64,000 nucleotides of DNA from Butyrivibrio sp. XPD2006 (GCF_000420865.1 NZ_ATVT01000017.1:28258-92257); one strand, 5' to 3'. Shown: positions 8,982 through 17,715, numbered from the stretch's first letter. Program-made: numbers and translations. The notes: generated from the sequence alone by a model not told the origin.

Positions 8982-10211
8982 ATGAGTAATCGCAGGGCTT
9001 TTGACAATAAACTGGTGGAAATCATTGATAAATACATGGATTGGATCATATTTGCTTTTCTGCTTGTTATGTCCGTTCATATAAGAATTAAGTACACTCC
9101 ACTTGTAGACGTCCCCGGCTGGAGCGATTACAATGCTTTTCTGGCTCCATGGGTTGAAGAGTATCGTAAGCTCGGATTTGTCGGTGGTCTGTCAACTGCA
9201 ATTGGAGATTACTATATTCCTTACAACGTATTCCTCGCTATTGTAGGACAACTTGGAGTTAATCCGGCAAGTGCCATTTCCTTTTTCTCATGCTTTTTTG
9301 ATGGCGTTATGGCTGTAGCCATGTTCCTTATTGTTCGGTGTCTACGTGCCAAGGATCTTGCTTGCGGGTTCTGGGCGGAACGCTTCGATAAGTGTTTCTG
9401 TCTCACCCTTATAAATCTTCCCTTTATCATAGTGGATGGTGCACTCTGGAAGCAGTGTGATTCTATTTACAGCGCTTTCATTCTTCTGGGGCTTTTCTTT
9501 TTCCTGAAAGAGCGTCCGAATCTGACTTTCATTATGATTGGATTGGCTTTTTCTTTTAAGTTTCAAACCGTTTTCATTATTCCATTTTTCGTTCTTGCAT
9601 ATTATCTCAAGAAGAACTTTAGCATTCTTCATGTGCTTTGGATCCCGGCAATGTATCTGATAACAGGACTTCCGGCAATTTTTTGCGGAAGATCCATTAC
9701 CAACACATATGGAATATATTACCGTCAGATTAATTCAACAGGTGGAGCCACAGTTGTGAGTTTCCCAAGTATTTGGTACATTGGATTCCAGGAGCAGATG
9801 TTCAGACATATTGGCGTATTTGTTGCTCTGATGATTTTTGCCGGAGCTCTGGTGTTTGCAAAGTTCAAGCTGCAGGATGTAACTTCCGGGAAACAGGTTC
9901 TTCATGGAGCTTTTTGGCTGACTTTAGCCGGATGGAGTATTATGACCGCAGTAGAGTTCATGCCGGGAATGCATGAAAGATATGATTATCTGGCAGTTGT
10001 ATTGATCTCTTTTGTTGCTGTTGCATACAGAAGACAGCTCTTGATTCCTGCACTTATTATGAATCTGTGTAGCAACTTCTCATATGGAAGACTACTGACA
10101 CAGACGGGGGAGCAGTATTATCCTGTGGCGGCAATTGCATATTTCGTGGCTTATTGCTGGGTTACATATGATTTGTATAGAGTTTGTTGTAAATGTAAAG
10201 AGCTGACTTGA
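8982..10211 (+). CDS. GT-C-like membrane protein, possible mannosyltransferase (DUF2029-type)
   Basis: A 409-residue protein of about ten hydrophobic helices. The start is the ATG at 8982, preceded by AGGGGG at 8967-8972. An in-frame TTG 42 bp upstream is excluded because it overlaps the -10 box. The first extracytoplasmic loop has DVPGWSDYNAFLAPWVEEYR, with the acidic residue expected after helix 1 in polyprenyl-sugar glycosyltransferases. A later GALWKQCDSIYSAF and the C-terminal FMPGMHERYDYL resemble the conserved WKQ.D and P.MHERY motifs of Dol-P-Man-type or DUF2029 transferases. It is the only plus-strand gene of the polysaccharide block. Confidence 0.72.
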   Translation: MSNRRAFDNKLVEIIDKYMDWIIFAFLLVMSVHIRIKYTPLVDVPGWSDYNAFLAPWVEEYRKLGFVGGLSTAIGDYYIPYNVFLAIVGQLGVNPASAISFFSCFFDGVMAVAMFLIVRCLRAKDLACGFWAERFDKCFCLTLINLPFIIVDGALWKQCDSIYSAFILLGLFFFLKERPNLTFIMIGLAFSFKFQTVFIIPFFVLAYYLKKNFSILHVLWIPAMYLITGLPAIFCGRSITNTYGIYYRQINSTGGATVVSFPSIWYIGFQEQMFRHIGVFVALMIFAGALVFAKFKLQDVTSGKQVLHGAFWLTLAGWSIMTAVEFMPGMHERYDYLAVVLISFVAVAYRRQLLIPALIMNLCSNFSYGRLLTQTGEQYYPVAAIAYFVAYCWVTYDLYRVCCKCKELT

Positions 10212-10229
10212 TAGTCAGCTCTTTGTTTT
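10197..10229 (+). terminator. Rho-independent terminator after the GT-C-like gene
   Basis: Stem AAAGAGCTGAC / GTCAGCTCTTT with a 6-nt loop, overlapping the stop codon and followed by GTTTT. Confidence 0.85.
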
Positions 10230-10452
10230 ATCACATGTTATGCATTTTGTCTATAAATGTATCAGCCACGTACAACACTTATCCCGTGCCCTTACAGCAT
10301 AATAAGAATGCACCTTGAGATTATCGCGTAAAGATCTTTTGGTTGGCTATTATGGCAAGTATAGTTCAGCTTAATATACACCGTTATGGCCTCGCTGAAT
10401 TAATCTACCCTCGCGAAATTATTGATACATAATGAATTTCTGTAGATAATCA

Positions 10453-11283
10453 TTATTCACTTTTCAGTTTATCCACCATCCTTTGGTACTCAATAGTCAT
10501 TTCTCTTTCACTTAAGATAAGCTTATACAAGATAATATATGGGACCATCATATTGCTTTCCAATTCGCCCTTATCAAATCGTTCTACCCATTTATACGTA
10601 GAATCAGCTGCTATATCCTTCATTATTTTTTCAGACATCTTACCATTTCCTAATAAAACATTTATATTGCCTTTGATAGTTCCACGCGTATCATACGCAA
10701 TAGAATCATTAATAAACTTCATGTATAACGAAGCAATCTCCGGATGATATTTAAAATCAATGTTGTTAATCATAGTCATCATATGATTACGCAATTGCTC
10801 CTCTGCGTTATAAAAAAGTACAATAGATGGCTCTAAAATGCCATCGGTTAAATATGGTGATGACTTATATAGATCCCTCATGTCTTCAAATTTGATATCT
10901 CTCTTCGTTACTTCCTCTAAGCTTACCTCCCCTCTTTTCTCCAACGGAGTTATTACAGCATATAGTAACATGAAATACCTTTGAATCAGCAATTGCATAA
11001 TAATGTCATATCTTAGAATTTTATCCTTTTCTTCCAAATAGGCCTTCTTTTCATCTTGCTTGTCAAGAATACTTTGAATAATGGACACGGTTATCACAAT
11101 TCCTATTAGATTTGTGGCTATTCCAATCAATATATTATTTATACTCTCTGCCATCTCTTCCGCGAAAAACTCAGCGCTAATATTTGAGCAGACTACAATA
11201 ATAAATGTTATACTTATCACAGATAAAACACATCCTACTCTCCCAGCTATGGAATTAAGCAAATTTCTTACTTTTTTAAGCAC
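10453..11283 (-). CDS. Hypothetical two-helix membrane protein
   Basis: This 276-residue protein is not recognised. The start is a GTG at 11283 with AAGGGAG seven bases upstream. Residues 17-37 and about 49-70 form two hydrophobic helices. A charged, coiled-coil-prone stretch follows (QSILDKQDEKKAYLEEKDK) and then a soluble alpha-helical domain of about 190 residues. No catalytic motif is visible. It is monocistronic beside a Fic gene and another small membrane protein, in what looks like an accessory segment between two carbohydrate loci. Confidence 0.7.
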   Translation of the reverse strand: MLKKVRNLLNSIAGRVGCVLSVISITFIIVVCSNISAEFFAEEMAESINNILIGIATNLIGIVITVSIIQSILDKQDEKKAYLEEKDKILRYDIIMQLLIQRYFMLLYAVITPLEKRGEVSLEEVTKRDIKFEDMRDLYKSSPYLTDGILEPSIVLFYNAEEQLRNHMMTMINNIDFKYHPEIASLYMKFINDSIAYDTRGTIKGNINVLLGNGKMSEKIMKDIAADSTYKWVERFDKGELESNMMVPYIILYKLILSEREMTIEYQRMVDKLKSE

Positions 11284-11388
11284 TTTATGTCTCCCTTCTA
11301 TAACATAAACAGCCTGATCAGTTAGATGGTTTACTTTAACACTCTTATACTATTCCTATGATCTTTTTGGTCACACGTGTGAGCAAAA

Positions 11389-12456
11389 TCACTCCCCAGC
11401 CACAAAAACGTCATATATACGTTGATATTTATATCCTTTTTTCATGACAGTCGGATCTTTAACTAGTATATTTAAATCGACTAATTGCTCAATTATCTTA
11501 GACACAGCATTAACAGAAACGCCCGACGCTTCTTCTATCTCTTTTTTGGTAAATACTATCTGTTTTTTTATCACCGGCATAATTTTATATACAGAATTGC
11601 CTTTTATGCTTTCTATTGCTTTCATATCTTCTTTATATATTGATTTGACCTTCTCAATTTTATATATATATGAAAAACACTGATCTATCACACACTGTAA
11701 GAAAAATTTAATAAAGCCAGCCACATTACCACGTCTAAACTCCATTAGATTACGCTGATATGCCGGCTTGTATAATTCTATTATTTCAGACAAAAACAGT
11801 ATTGGATTATTCTCGTCAAGAAGCGCCATCTGAACAGGAATAAGCGCCCTCCCCAATCTACCATTTCCATCTTTATAAGGATGAATCGTTTCAAATTGAG
11901 CATGTGACACCGCAACATTTATTAGATATGGATCAATAAAAGAATTATTCATGTATTGATAGAGATTTGTAAGATGGCTGTATACCGTTTCAGGAATTGG
12001 CGGAACAAAAGTTGCATTTTCCAAACTGCAACCACGCGGACCAATCCAATTCTGGGTAGTGCGTATCTTCCCAGGCGTTTTCTCTGATCCCCTTACGCTA
12101 TCAAGAAGAATTCTATGCATTTCATTTACCAATTCATAGCTAATTCCGTCCTTGATATTCTTCTCAGCATAAGTAATAGCGCTTTTAAGATTCTGTATTT
12201 CCCTACTATCATCAGTCTTATCCATGTATTTCAAATAAAACATTTCATCTTGAGAAATCTGTGTGCCTTCTATTTGCGTAGATTTATAGCTTTCTGTCAG
12301 AAGTATTGAATTAAGAAAGTGAGACGCATCTAACTCAAGCGTATTCAGCGACGCTTTGTACTCTCCATATTTAGCATTCGCTTCAGAAGACAATCTTAGT
12401 AATTCCTTATCTACGTTATAATCAATTGGCAATTCATATGGGACAAATGGCTTCAT
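11389..12456 (-). CDS. Fic family protein with N-terminal inhibitory motif and C-terminal winged helix
   Basis: A 355-residue protein read from the ATG at 12456, which has AAAAGG eight bases upstream. Upstream in-frame starts at 12495 and 12504 lack a ribosome site and abut the palindrome. The Fic core HPYKDGNGRLGR (about residues 192-203) keeps the catalytic H, the GNGR phosphate loop and the terminal R, so AMP transfer from ATP is expected. An STQIEG motif at about residues 59-64 matches the (S/T)xxxE(G/N) inhibitory helix of class II Fic proteins. The C-terminus contains a winged helix (KKEIEEASGVSVNAVSKIIE), suggesting DNA binding and self-regulation. The target protein is unknown. Confidence 0.93.
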   Translation of the reverse strand: MKPFVPYELPIDYNVDKELLRLSSEANAKYGEYKASLNTLELDASHFLNSILLTESYKSTQIEGTQISQDEMFYLKYMDKTDDSREIQNLKSAITYAEKNIKDGISYELVNEMHRILLDSVRGSEKTPGKIRTTQNWIGPRGCSLENATFVPPIPETVYSHLTNLYQYMNNSFIDPYLINVAVSHAQFETIHPYKDGNGRLGRALIPVQMALLDENNPILFLSEIIELYKPAYQRNLMEFRRGNVAGFIKFFLQCVIDQCFSYIYKIEKVKSIYKEDMKAIESIKGNSVYKIMPVIKKQIVFTKKEIEEASGVSVNAVSKIIEQLVDLNILVKDPTVMKKGYKYQRIYDVFVAGE

Positions 12457-12469
12457 AGTTACATCCTTT

Positions 12470-12535
12470 TCACTGTTTTTGATTAATTTTAACATTTTCA
12501 GCAATAAAAATCACTGTTTTTTAAAAAAACAGTGA
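12470..12535. promoter_or_regulatory. Three copies of TCACTGTTTTT around the fic start
   Basis: TCACTGTTTTT occurs at 12470-12480 and 12511-12521, and inverted (AAAAACAGTGA) at 12525-12535. The first copy touches the fic ribosome site and the other two form the core of the palindrome. This layout fits operator sites for the winged-helix domain of the Fic protein itself (inference). Confidence 0.5.
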
Positions 12536-12545
12536 TTTTTATTGC
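12501..12545. repeat. 45-bp near-perfect palindrome between fic and the upstream gene
   Basis: The arms, starting GCAATAAAAATCACTG and ending CAGTGATTTTTATTGC, are perfectly complementary and meet at a T6/A7 centre. It lies in the 128 bp between the 12585-13259 gene and fic. It may be a bidirectional terminator (A-tract, stem, T-tract) or an operator; both readings are compatible. Confidence 0.85.
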
Positions 12546-12584
12546 TAGAATTTTTGTTTTTTAATGAATGAATGTGAATTTTAT

Positions 12585-13259
12585 CTAACCATTCAACTTA
12601 TCACCATACATGATTAAATAATCTTTGTAATAATGAAAATACATCTCATTAAATGTTCTAAAATCCTGGAATTGGCCACAAATTATTGCATACTTTTCAT
12701 TCATTATTTCATTATTCCTCTGACTAATATCCATGGCCATCTCATCCAAGAACATACAACACATCATAGCTGAAAAGGCAAATAAAGATACTACAGATGT
12801 AAAGCCTTGAGGTAAAAGGTTATCCTTAATAAAAGGCATAATAATAAAAATAGCAACTCCAAGAACAAACAATATATCTGAAGCCAACAGAAGCCCTCTT
12901 ATAAATCTCAATTTTGCATATTCATTTGGATGAATCATTTTCCTATCACATTTATATCCCACTGTATCTTCGAGATTTTCTATTGTATTTCTAATGTTAA
13001 TATTATGATGAGTTCCAACTTCCTTCATCTTTTCATTCAAAAAAAGTACCGCAATCCCAACTACATTTTGTAAAACATTTTTCTCGAATAACACATTCCT
13101 AACCTTCACAAATACATCTGAAACAGAAAAGAATAATGCAGTTAAAGAAAGTGCTCCTAAAACATTATTCCCAATATTAAGCCATCCGGTGGCACATAAG
13201 CCTCCAACAACAGCATATAAAATAAATATTACACAAATAAGTAGTTGTGATTTTCTCAT
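12585..13259 (-). CDS. Hypothetical four-helix membrane protein
   Basis: This 224-residue protein is not recognised. Two hydrophobic helices lie in residues 5-50, a soluble segment with a coiled-coil tendency in 60-120 (HNINIRNTIENLEDTVGY), a second helix pair in 128-170, and a charged cytoplasmic tail. The overall plan (2 TM, coil, 2 TM) resembles small membrane effectors of unknown type, but no catalytic residues are visible. The next gene downstream is fic, across the 45-bp palindrome. Confidence 0.65.
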   Translation of the reverse strand: MRKSQLLICVIFILYAVVGGLCATGWLNIGNNVLGALSLTALFFSVSDVFVKVRNVLFEKNVLQNVVGIAVLFLNEKMKEVGTHHNINIRNTIENLEDTVGYKCDRKMIHPNEYAKLRFIRGLLLASDILFVLGVAIFIIMPFIKDNLLPQGFTSVVSLFAFSAMMCCMFLDEMAMDISQRNNEIMNEKYAIICGQFQDFRTFNEMYFHYYKDYLIMYGDKLNG

Positions 13260-13523
13260 ATATAAGTCCCACTTTACATCTGCTACATAGTTCAGCGAAT
13301 CATTTATTAACTATATCATAATACTAGAATTATTACGCTATAATGCCAGCTTACAATCAATGTTATTTATTAAAATATCCAAAAAGTATTTTCCAATTCT
13401 GAATATACTTATCATCAATATCAACTTTCTTGGCCGTCTTCATTTCTCTTTTAATGCGTGACTATGAATTTTGTTGCAACCATAATGTAATGCCCCCGAT
13501 GAACTTCTCAGGCACCAAGCTTC
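13260..13523. other. 264-bp intergenic region with one possible 26-codon reading frame
   Basis: No clear gene. A minus-strand frame at 13363-13443 would encode 26 residues beginning MKTAKKVDIDD, preceded by a weak AAAAGAG. It could be the eroded end of a former gene. Confidence 0.25.
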
Positions 13524-14537
13524 TTAGAAACGAAAAGCCCTCTGACTTCTAATCTCCCCAAGCACTCTACTAATATACTTACTAATATTCTCCTCCGAAT
13601 CCAACCTATTTTTAATGTAGTATTCCTTAACCGATTCTTCATCAATCGATTTGTTACACGGATCAGTATCCTTACACCCAACTCGCTGCTCAATCCAAGG
13701 TTCCTGCCTATGACTTATCATTTCAAGTGTTTTAGGAGAATATAGACCAAATGTACTGATCACCATATCTATTGCCTTGATTTCATCCTCAGATACTAAA
13801 GACAACATCGCACCATGCGTACTATTTATCCCGTTGTCTATTGGTTTATACCCATATTTTTTATACTTAACATAAATAGATGGATAAACATAACCATGTT
13901 GCCAAGCCTGACACTCTTCACCAATCAGTCTATTTCCATTAAGCGCATAATTCACGCCGTTAGAAAAAGCCATAAGCTTTTCAAGCGCCAGCGGTGTTAC
14001 TTCTTCCATTTTAATAATTATATAATTGGCAATCTGGTTGATTTTTGAAGCTTTGATTTGATCTATCTCAACTAATCTTTGTTTTATCTTTTTAATTGAC
14101 ACGTCGTTTAATTTATCGCAGTTTAACTCAAAGAGTTTTTCGAAAGAATCCTCATTATCCAACAATTCTTTCAAACGATCAGAGTACTCAGTTGCAGGAA
14201 TAGCGCCCTCAAAGTATCGTTTGATTGTAACACTTCCAAATCCTGCAACTAATGCCAATGGTTCTTTTCCAACATTGTATTTTTCCATAATCTCAGTAAT
14301 CTCATCTAGTCCAATTATCCCTTGAGATTTTTTATATGCACTGATCCTTGCTTCGGATTTCTCATAATTGTAATCAACTGAAGCTGCCACTTCACTATTG
14401 CAACACTTGCATCTTGCAACCGGGAATTCATACCGAATTCTCACACCTTTATATGTTTCATTTACAACTTCATCTTGGATACTGAATTCGACAAGATCCT
14501 CACATTCATTGCAATATGCCAAATTTAATTTATTCAT
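13524..14537 (-). CDS. MqsA-like zinc finger / HTH / Panacea (SocA, DUF4065) antitoxin
   Basis: A 337-residue antitoxin with three parts. Residues 1-50 hold a zinc ribbon (C9, C12 and C43, C46). Residues 75-135 hold an Xre-type HTH of the MqsA class (PLALVAGFGSVTIKRYFEG). Residues 185-310 hold a Panacea domain, marked by WQHGYVYPSIYVKYKKYG, a domain known to neutralise many unrelated toxins. The start has AGAGGAAG upstream. It follows the 15136-14648 gene, which by position is the toxin. The zinc-ribbon/HTH half probably represses the operon through the dyad at 15160-15193. Confidence 0.88.
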   Translation of the reverse strand: MNKLNLAYCNECEDLVEFSIQDEVVNETYKGVRIRYEFPVARCKCCNSEVAASVDYNYEKSEARISAYKKSQGIIGLDEITEIMEKYNVGKEPLALVAGFGSVTIKRYFEGAIPATEYSDRLKELLDNEDSFEKLFELNCDKLNDVSIKKIKQRLVEIDQIKASKINQIANYIIIKMEEVTPLALEKLMAFSNGVNYALNGNRLIGEECQAWQHGYVYPSIYVKYKKYGYKPIDNGINSTHGAMLSLVSEDEIKAIDMVISTFGLYSPKTLEMISHRQEPWIEQRVGCKDTDPCNKSIDEESVKEYYIKNRLDSEENISKYISRVLGEIRSQRAFRF

Positions 14538-14602
14538 CTTTTCTTCCTCTTATGTTTGAGTCTTTGTCTATGTTTCTGATTTATGATATATGTTTTATCT
14601 TT

Positions 14603-14629
14603 CCGGCACATTGGCTCACAATGTGCCGG
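14603..14629. repeat. Intercistronic hairpin between toxin and antitoxin genes
   Basis: An 11-bp perfect stem (CCGGCACATTG / CAATGTGCCGG) with a 5-nt loop lies in the 110 bp between the two genes. No T-run follows on the minus strand, so it is not a simple terminator. A related hairpin, CCGGTACAT..ATGTACCGG, lies at 33553-33577. Confidence 0.75.
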
Positions 14630-14647
14630 TTAAGTTATTGTCTTTGT

Positions 14648-15136
14648 TTATGTCTTTGGATTGTTCTTATGAAAAGAAACTACAAATACAATTTGATTCG
14701 GTATCTTCCGATCATTGACCTTAATGTAGATCAGGATGTTTTCTTTCTCTACGCCACTTGTATCAGCATCTCTCCTAATCAACTCGCATGGATATTTAAA
14801 AACATACAAGTATTCTTGCGGTAATCCAAGCTTCTTTCTCTTGTCTGCGCCTTTGCTTAAGTCTAATGCTTTGCCGACAAAATTGGCCAGCTTAAGATCA
14901 CACAAAATCATTTTCTCATCCTCTTTATCAAATATATAGTTATCTGACAAAGAAGGATTTTGAGCTGTTGGAGTCGCAGGCACATATGACTCATCTTCCA
15001 CAGCCTTCTTTAAATCTGCTAAAACACCGAATACTTCCGAATCACTACAGGGCACTTTGGGCTGCACAACCACTTTTTCAGTTATAGCATTAATGGAGAG
15101 CTGCTTGAAGTGACCCTTTTTATGGTCACTCTCCAT
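14648..15136 (-). CDS. Probable toxin partner of the MqsA-Panacea antitoxin, family not recognised
   Basis: A 162-residue soluble protein with a strong GGAGG site eight bases before the ATG. Residues 1-70 are polar and probably disordered. The C-terminal half is a compact alpha/beta domain with FDKEDEKMILCDLKLANFVG, LGLPQEYLYVFKYPCELIRR and IPNQIVFVVSFHKN. It does not look like MqsR, RelE or HigB at the motif level, but the alternating strands and basic residues are compatible with an RNase-type toxin. The toxin call is from position only: it is first in a two-gene operon with a Panacea antitoxin, downstream of an operator dyad. Confidence 0.6.
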   Translation of the reverse strand: MESDHKKGHFKQLSINAITEKVVVQPKVPCSDSEVFGVLADLKKAVEDESYVPATPTAQNPSLSDNYIFDKEDEKMILCDLKLANFVGKALDLSKGADKRKKLGLPQEYLYVFKYPCELIRRDADTSGVEKENILIYIKVNDRKIPNQIVFVVSFHKNNPKT

Positions 15137-15159
15137 TCTTTTTACCTCCTCTCTTCAAT

Positions 15160-15200
15160 GATACGATATTATGTATTTTCGTTTTATCGTATCACAATCA
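15160..15200 (-). promoter_or_regulatory. Promoter and operator dyad of the Panacea TA operon
   Basis: Nine-base arms GATACGATA (15160-15168) and TATCGTATC (15185-15193) flank a 16-bp centre. On the minus strand a TTGTGA -35 lies on the upstream arm and a TACATA -10 follows after 16 bp, so a repressor on the dyad would cover the promoter. Confidence 0.6.
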
Positions 15201-15281
15201 TATTCTCTTATCTCCTATTTGTCAATACCATCAGTCAAATGCTGAGTAAGTGAACTGTTTCATTGGAGCTCATGTCATAAC

Positions 15282-15345
15282 ACAAAGCGAACGAAAAAGC
15301 GAACGCAAAGTATTGCGTTCACTTTTCCGTTCGCTTTGTAAATAA
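15282..15345 (-). terminator. Terminator of the manC-manA operon
   Basis: Long hairpin with outer arms ACAAAGCGAACG / CGTTCGCTTTGT (15282-15293, 15328-15339) and an inner pair around GCGAACGCAA / TTGCGTTC, downstream of manA on the minus strand. Confidence 0.75.
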
Positions 15346-15356
15346 TAATATCTGAA

Positions 15357-16337
15357 TCAGCAACTAACATCTAAAATCTGTGCCTTGCCATGCAACTTAA
15401 GCTCCATGCTGTCTGCAGGTACAAATATACAGTCTCCTTTGAAGAAATTCAGTGACAAGCCTTCCCCAAATATAACTCCGCAGCCATCCGTAACCAGAAG
15501 AGCATGAAAACTGTTGGATTCTGCTCTAAAGTCTGGCATCTTGCGGCCTTCTGTGTTAAGAAGCATTCTGTCTACTCTGAAATACTTACAGCTGGCAAGG
15601 AGTTCTTTGGCGCAGCCATTGTTGTATCTGAGTGATCGCATGGGCTGTCTTGGAATGGCTTTAGATTTAAGGTCAGATACTTCCATGGCTTTATCTATAT
15701 GTAACTGCCTTTTATTACCGTTCTTATCTATTCTGTCATAATCATAGAGACGGTATGTGATATTGCTGTTTTCCTGTATCTCAGCGATAAGCGCTCCGGC
15801 TCCGATTGCGTGAACTGTTCCGGGGTCTATGAAGAACAGGTCATTTTTGTGTATCTGAACATAATTAAGAAGCTGTCTGATGGTACCATCGTTTAACGCC
15901 TGTCTTACCTGATTTTCAGTAACATCTCTGTTAAATCCATATACAAGTTTTGAATCTTCATGGGCATCCAGGACGTACCACATCTCTGTCTTACCAAAGC
16001 TGTTCTCATGAATTCTCGCATACTCATCATCAGGATGCACTTGTACCGACAGATCCGATTTAGCATCTATCAGTTTGATAAGGATTGGCAGAGTAGGCAC
16101 TCCACCGGTAATACCAAGAGGATGTGTTCCAAGATACTCGGGGTGTTCCTTAAGGATGTCGCCTAAAGGTCTTTTGCTGACAGAATCAATGCTCTGGCCA
16201 TCTGGATGTGCCGAACACTCCCAGGTTTCAGCCAGAGGACTCATGTCAATGTTCTTATTAAAATCGTCATTTAACCTGCTGCCGCCCCAGATGTAATCCT
16301 TGGCTGCCGGCAACAGCATAAAGGGTTTATTGCCCAT
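15357..16337 (-). CDS. manA: Mannose-6-phosphate isomerase, class I
   Basis: A 326-residue zinc isomerase interconverting fructose-6-phosphate and mannose-6-phosphate in the cytosol. The zinc and active-site motifs are present: SVQVHPDDEYA, GKTEMWYVL, FIDPGTVHAIGAGALIAEIQ and NITYRLYDYDR. The length is that of the short Firmicute ManA. It begins 2 bp after the manC stop, so the two are translationally linked and together supply GDP-mannose for the nearby polysaccharide genes. It could also serve mannose catabolism. Confidence 0.95.
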   Translation of the reverse strand: MGNKPFMLLPAAKDYIWGGSRLNDDFNKNIDMSPLAETWECSAHPDGQSIDSVSKRPLGDILKEHPEYLGTHPLGITGGVPTLPILIKLIDAKSDLSVQVHPDDEYARIHENSFGKTEMWYVLDAHEDSKLVYGFNRDVTENQVRQALNDGTIRQLLNYVQIHKNDLFFIDPGTVHAIGAGALIAEIQENSNITYRLYDYDRIDKNGNKRQLHIDKAMEVSDLKSKAIPRQPMRSLRYNNGCAKELLASCKYFRVDRMLLNTEGRKMPDFRAESNSFHALLVTDGCGVIFGEGLSLNFFKGDCIFVPADSMELKLHGKAQILDVSC

Positions 16338-16339
16338 AT

Positions 16340-17659
16340 TTATAACTCCGGCATCTCGTACTTGTGCTTATCCTGCACACTTATGCTCTCTCCAAGCTGA
16401 ACCTCTATGATCTGAAGTCCGGCATCTGAAGCAATAACAGTATGCTTGCAACCTGCTGACATAGTTATAACATCACCGGGTTTAACAGGCTGTTCCATAC
16501 CATCAACAATAGTCTTACCGCTTCCGGATATTACAACCCAGGCTTCATCACGCTTGTCGTGGCTATGGTAATTCATCTTGTGTCCGGGATTGAGAGTAAC
16601 CTTAACGGTCATACTTCCTTCTTCAACATCAAGAACGCGGTAGCTTCCCCAGCTCTTTTCAGCAAACATGATCTCCTGGTCAAAGGAATCAACATATGGC
16701 TTAATATAACTACTCTGTTCCTTGTCACTTACAAGGATTCCGTCAGGACTGGCGGAGATAACAACGTCTTTAAGTCCCATTCCCAGAACAGGGATTCCAA
16801 GCTCATTGATTACATGAACGTTATCGCAAGTATCGTTTAGTACTCCATCGCCTACGATATTCTCAGTCATGGCTTCTGTCAGAGTATTCCAGGTTCCAAG
16901 GTCCTTCCACTCTCCGTCGTAATTAAGGACCTCAATGCTTGACTCTGCTTCTACAACTGCATAGTCAAAGGAAATCTTCTTGAGGTTGTCATATCCGGAG
17001 AACAATTCTGAATATACTGATGTGCCAAGAAGCTCTTTACTCTTATCAAGAACGTAACTGAGCTTGTAAGCAAATACGCCGCCATTCCAGAGTGCACCCT
17101 GACTAATAAACTCTTCAGCTTTTTCCTTGTTCGGTTTTTCTGTAAACTTATATCCTGTTCCATCTGCGTTCTGTACAGGCAGAATATATCCGTATTTTTC
17201 ACTCGGATATGTAGGCTGTATGCCCATAAGGACAAGGTTCTTGTCACCCTTTTCAGCCCTCTCGCACAGCTTGTTGACACATTCAAAATATGTGCTGTCA
17301 ACATACGGATCTACAGGGCATACTACAACCGCCTCATCGCTTGATACACCCTTCACATCATGAAGGTAAGCAGTAGCTAAAGCAATCGCAGCGAAGGTAT
17401 CTCTTCTGCAAGGCTCTACAGATATACCCACATCATCTCCAAGCTGGTTATGGATAGCAGAAACCTGTGATCTTGATGTTGCTATAGTTACAGTCGCATC
17501 AGGGTCCACAGCCTTGATCTGGCCATAGATACGCTGAACCATTGACTGATATTCACCATTTTCATCCTTAAAAATCTTGATAAACTGCTTTGAACGGATG
17601 TCGTTACTAAGTGGCCACAAGCGTTTTCCTGAACCACCGGATAATAAGATAATGTTCAT
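16340..17659 (-). CDS. manC: Mannose-1-phosphate guanylyltransferase with C-terminal cupin
   Basis: A 439-residue enzyme making GDP-mannose from GTP and mannose-1-phosphate. The N-terminal MNIILLSGGSGKRLWPLSND is the nucleotidyltransferase loop. VVVCPVDPYVD, FTEKPNKEKA and LWNGGVFAYK follow the ManC/AlgA pattern. The C-terminal 110 residues are a cupin (NPGHKMNYHSHDKRDEAWVV), as in type II PMI-GMP proteins, but a dedicated isomerase also follows in the operon, so the cupin may be regulatory or redundant. AAGGAAG precedes the start. No phosphomannomutase gene is in the window. Confidence 0.93.
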   Translation of the reverse strand: MNIILLSGGSGKRLWPLSNDIRSKQFIKIFKDENGEYQSMVQRIYGQIKAVDPDATVTIATSRSQVSAIHNQLGDDVGISVEPCRRDTFAAIALATAYLHDVKGVSSDEAVVVCPVDPYVDSTYFECVNKLCERAEKGDKNLVLMGIQPTYPSEKYGYILPVQNADGTGYKFTEKPNKEKAEEFISQGALWNGGVFAYKLSYVLDKSKELLGTSVYSELFSGYDNLKKISFDYAVVEAESSIEVLNYDGEWKDLGTWNTLTEAMTENIVGDGVLNDTCDNVHVINELGIPVLGMGLKDVVISASPDGILVSDKEQSSYIKPYVDSFDQEIMFAEKSWGSYRVLDVEEGSMTVKVTLNPGHKMNYHSHDKRDEAWVVISGSGKTIVDGMEQPVKPGDVITMSAGCKHTVIASDAGLQIIEVQLGESISVQDKHKYEMPEL

Positions 17660-17697
17660 TACTAATACTTCCTTTTTATTGATTATAAATAATATGT

Positions 17698-17715
17698 ATT
17701 ATACCATGGTATAAT
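17698..17715. promoter_or_regulatory. 18-bp perfect palindrome containing TATACCATGGTATAAT (copy 2)
   Basis: ATTATACCATGGTATAAT lies in the divergent region between manC and the DUF6056 gene. It reads TATAAT in both directions and shares a 16-mer with 8925-8940, which is also a divergent polysaccharide promoter region. Confidence 0.6.

Noticed and set aside
12501..12545. Palindrome as an insertion-sequence end
   Set aside because: No transposase, no target duplication and no second copy in the window.
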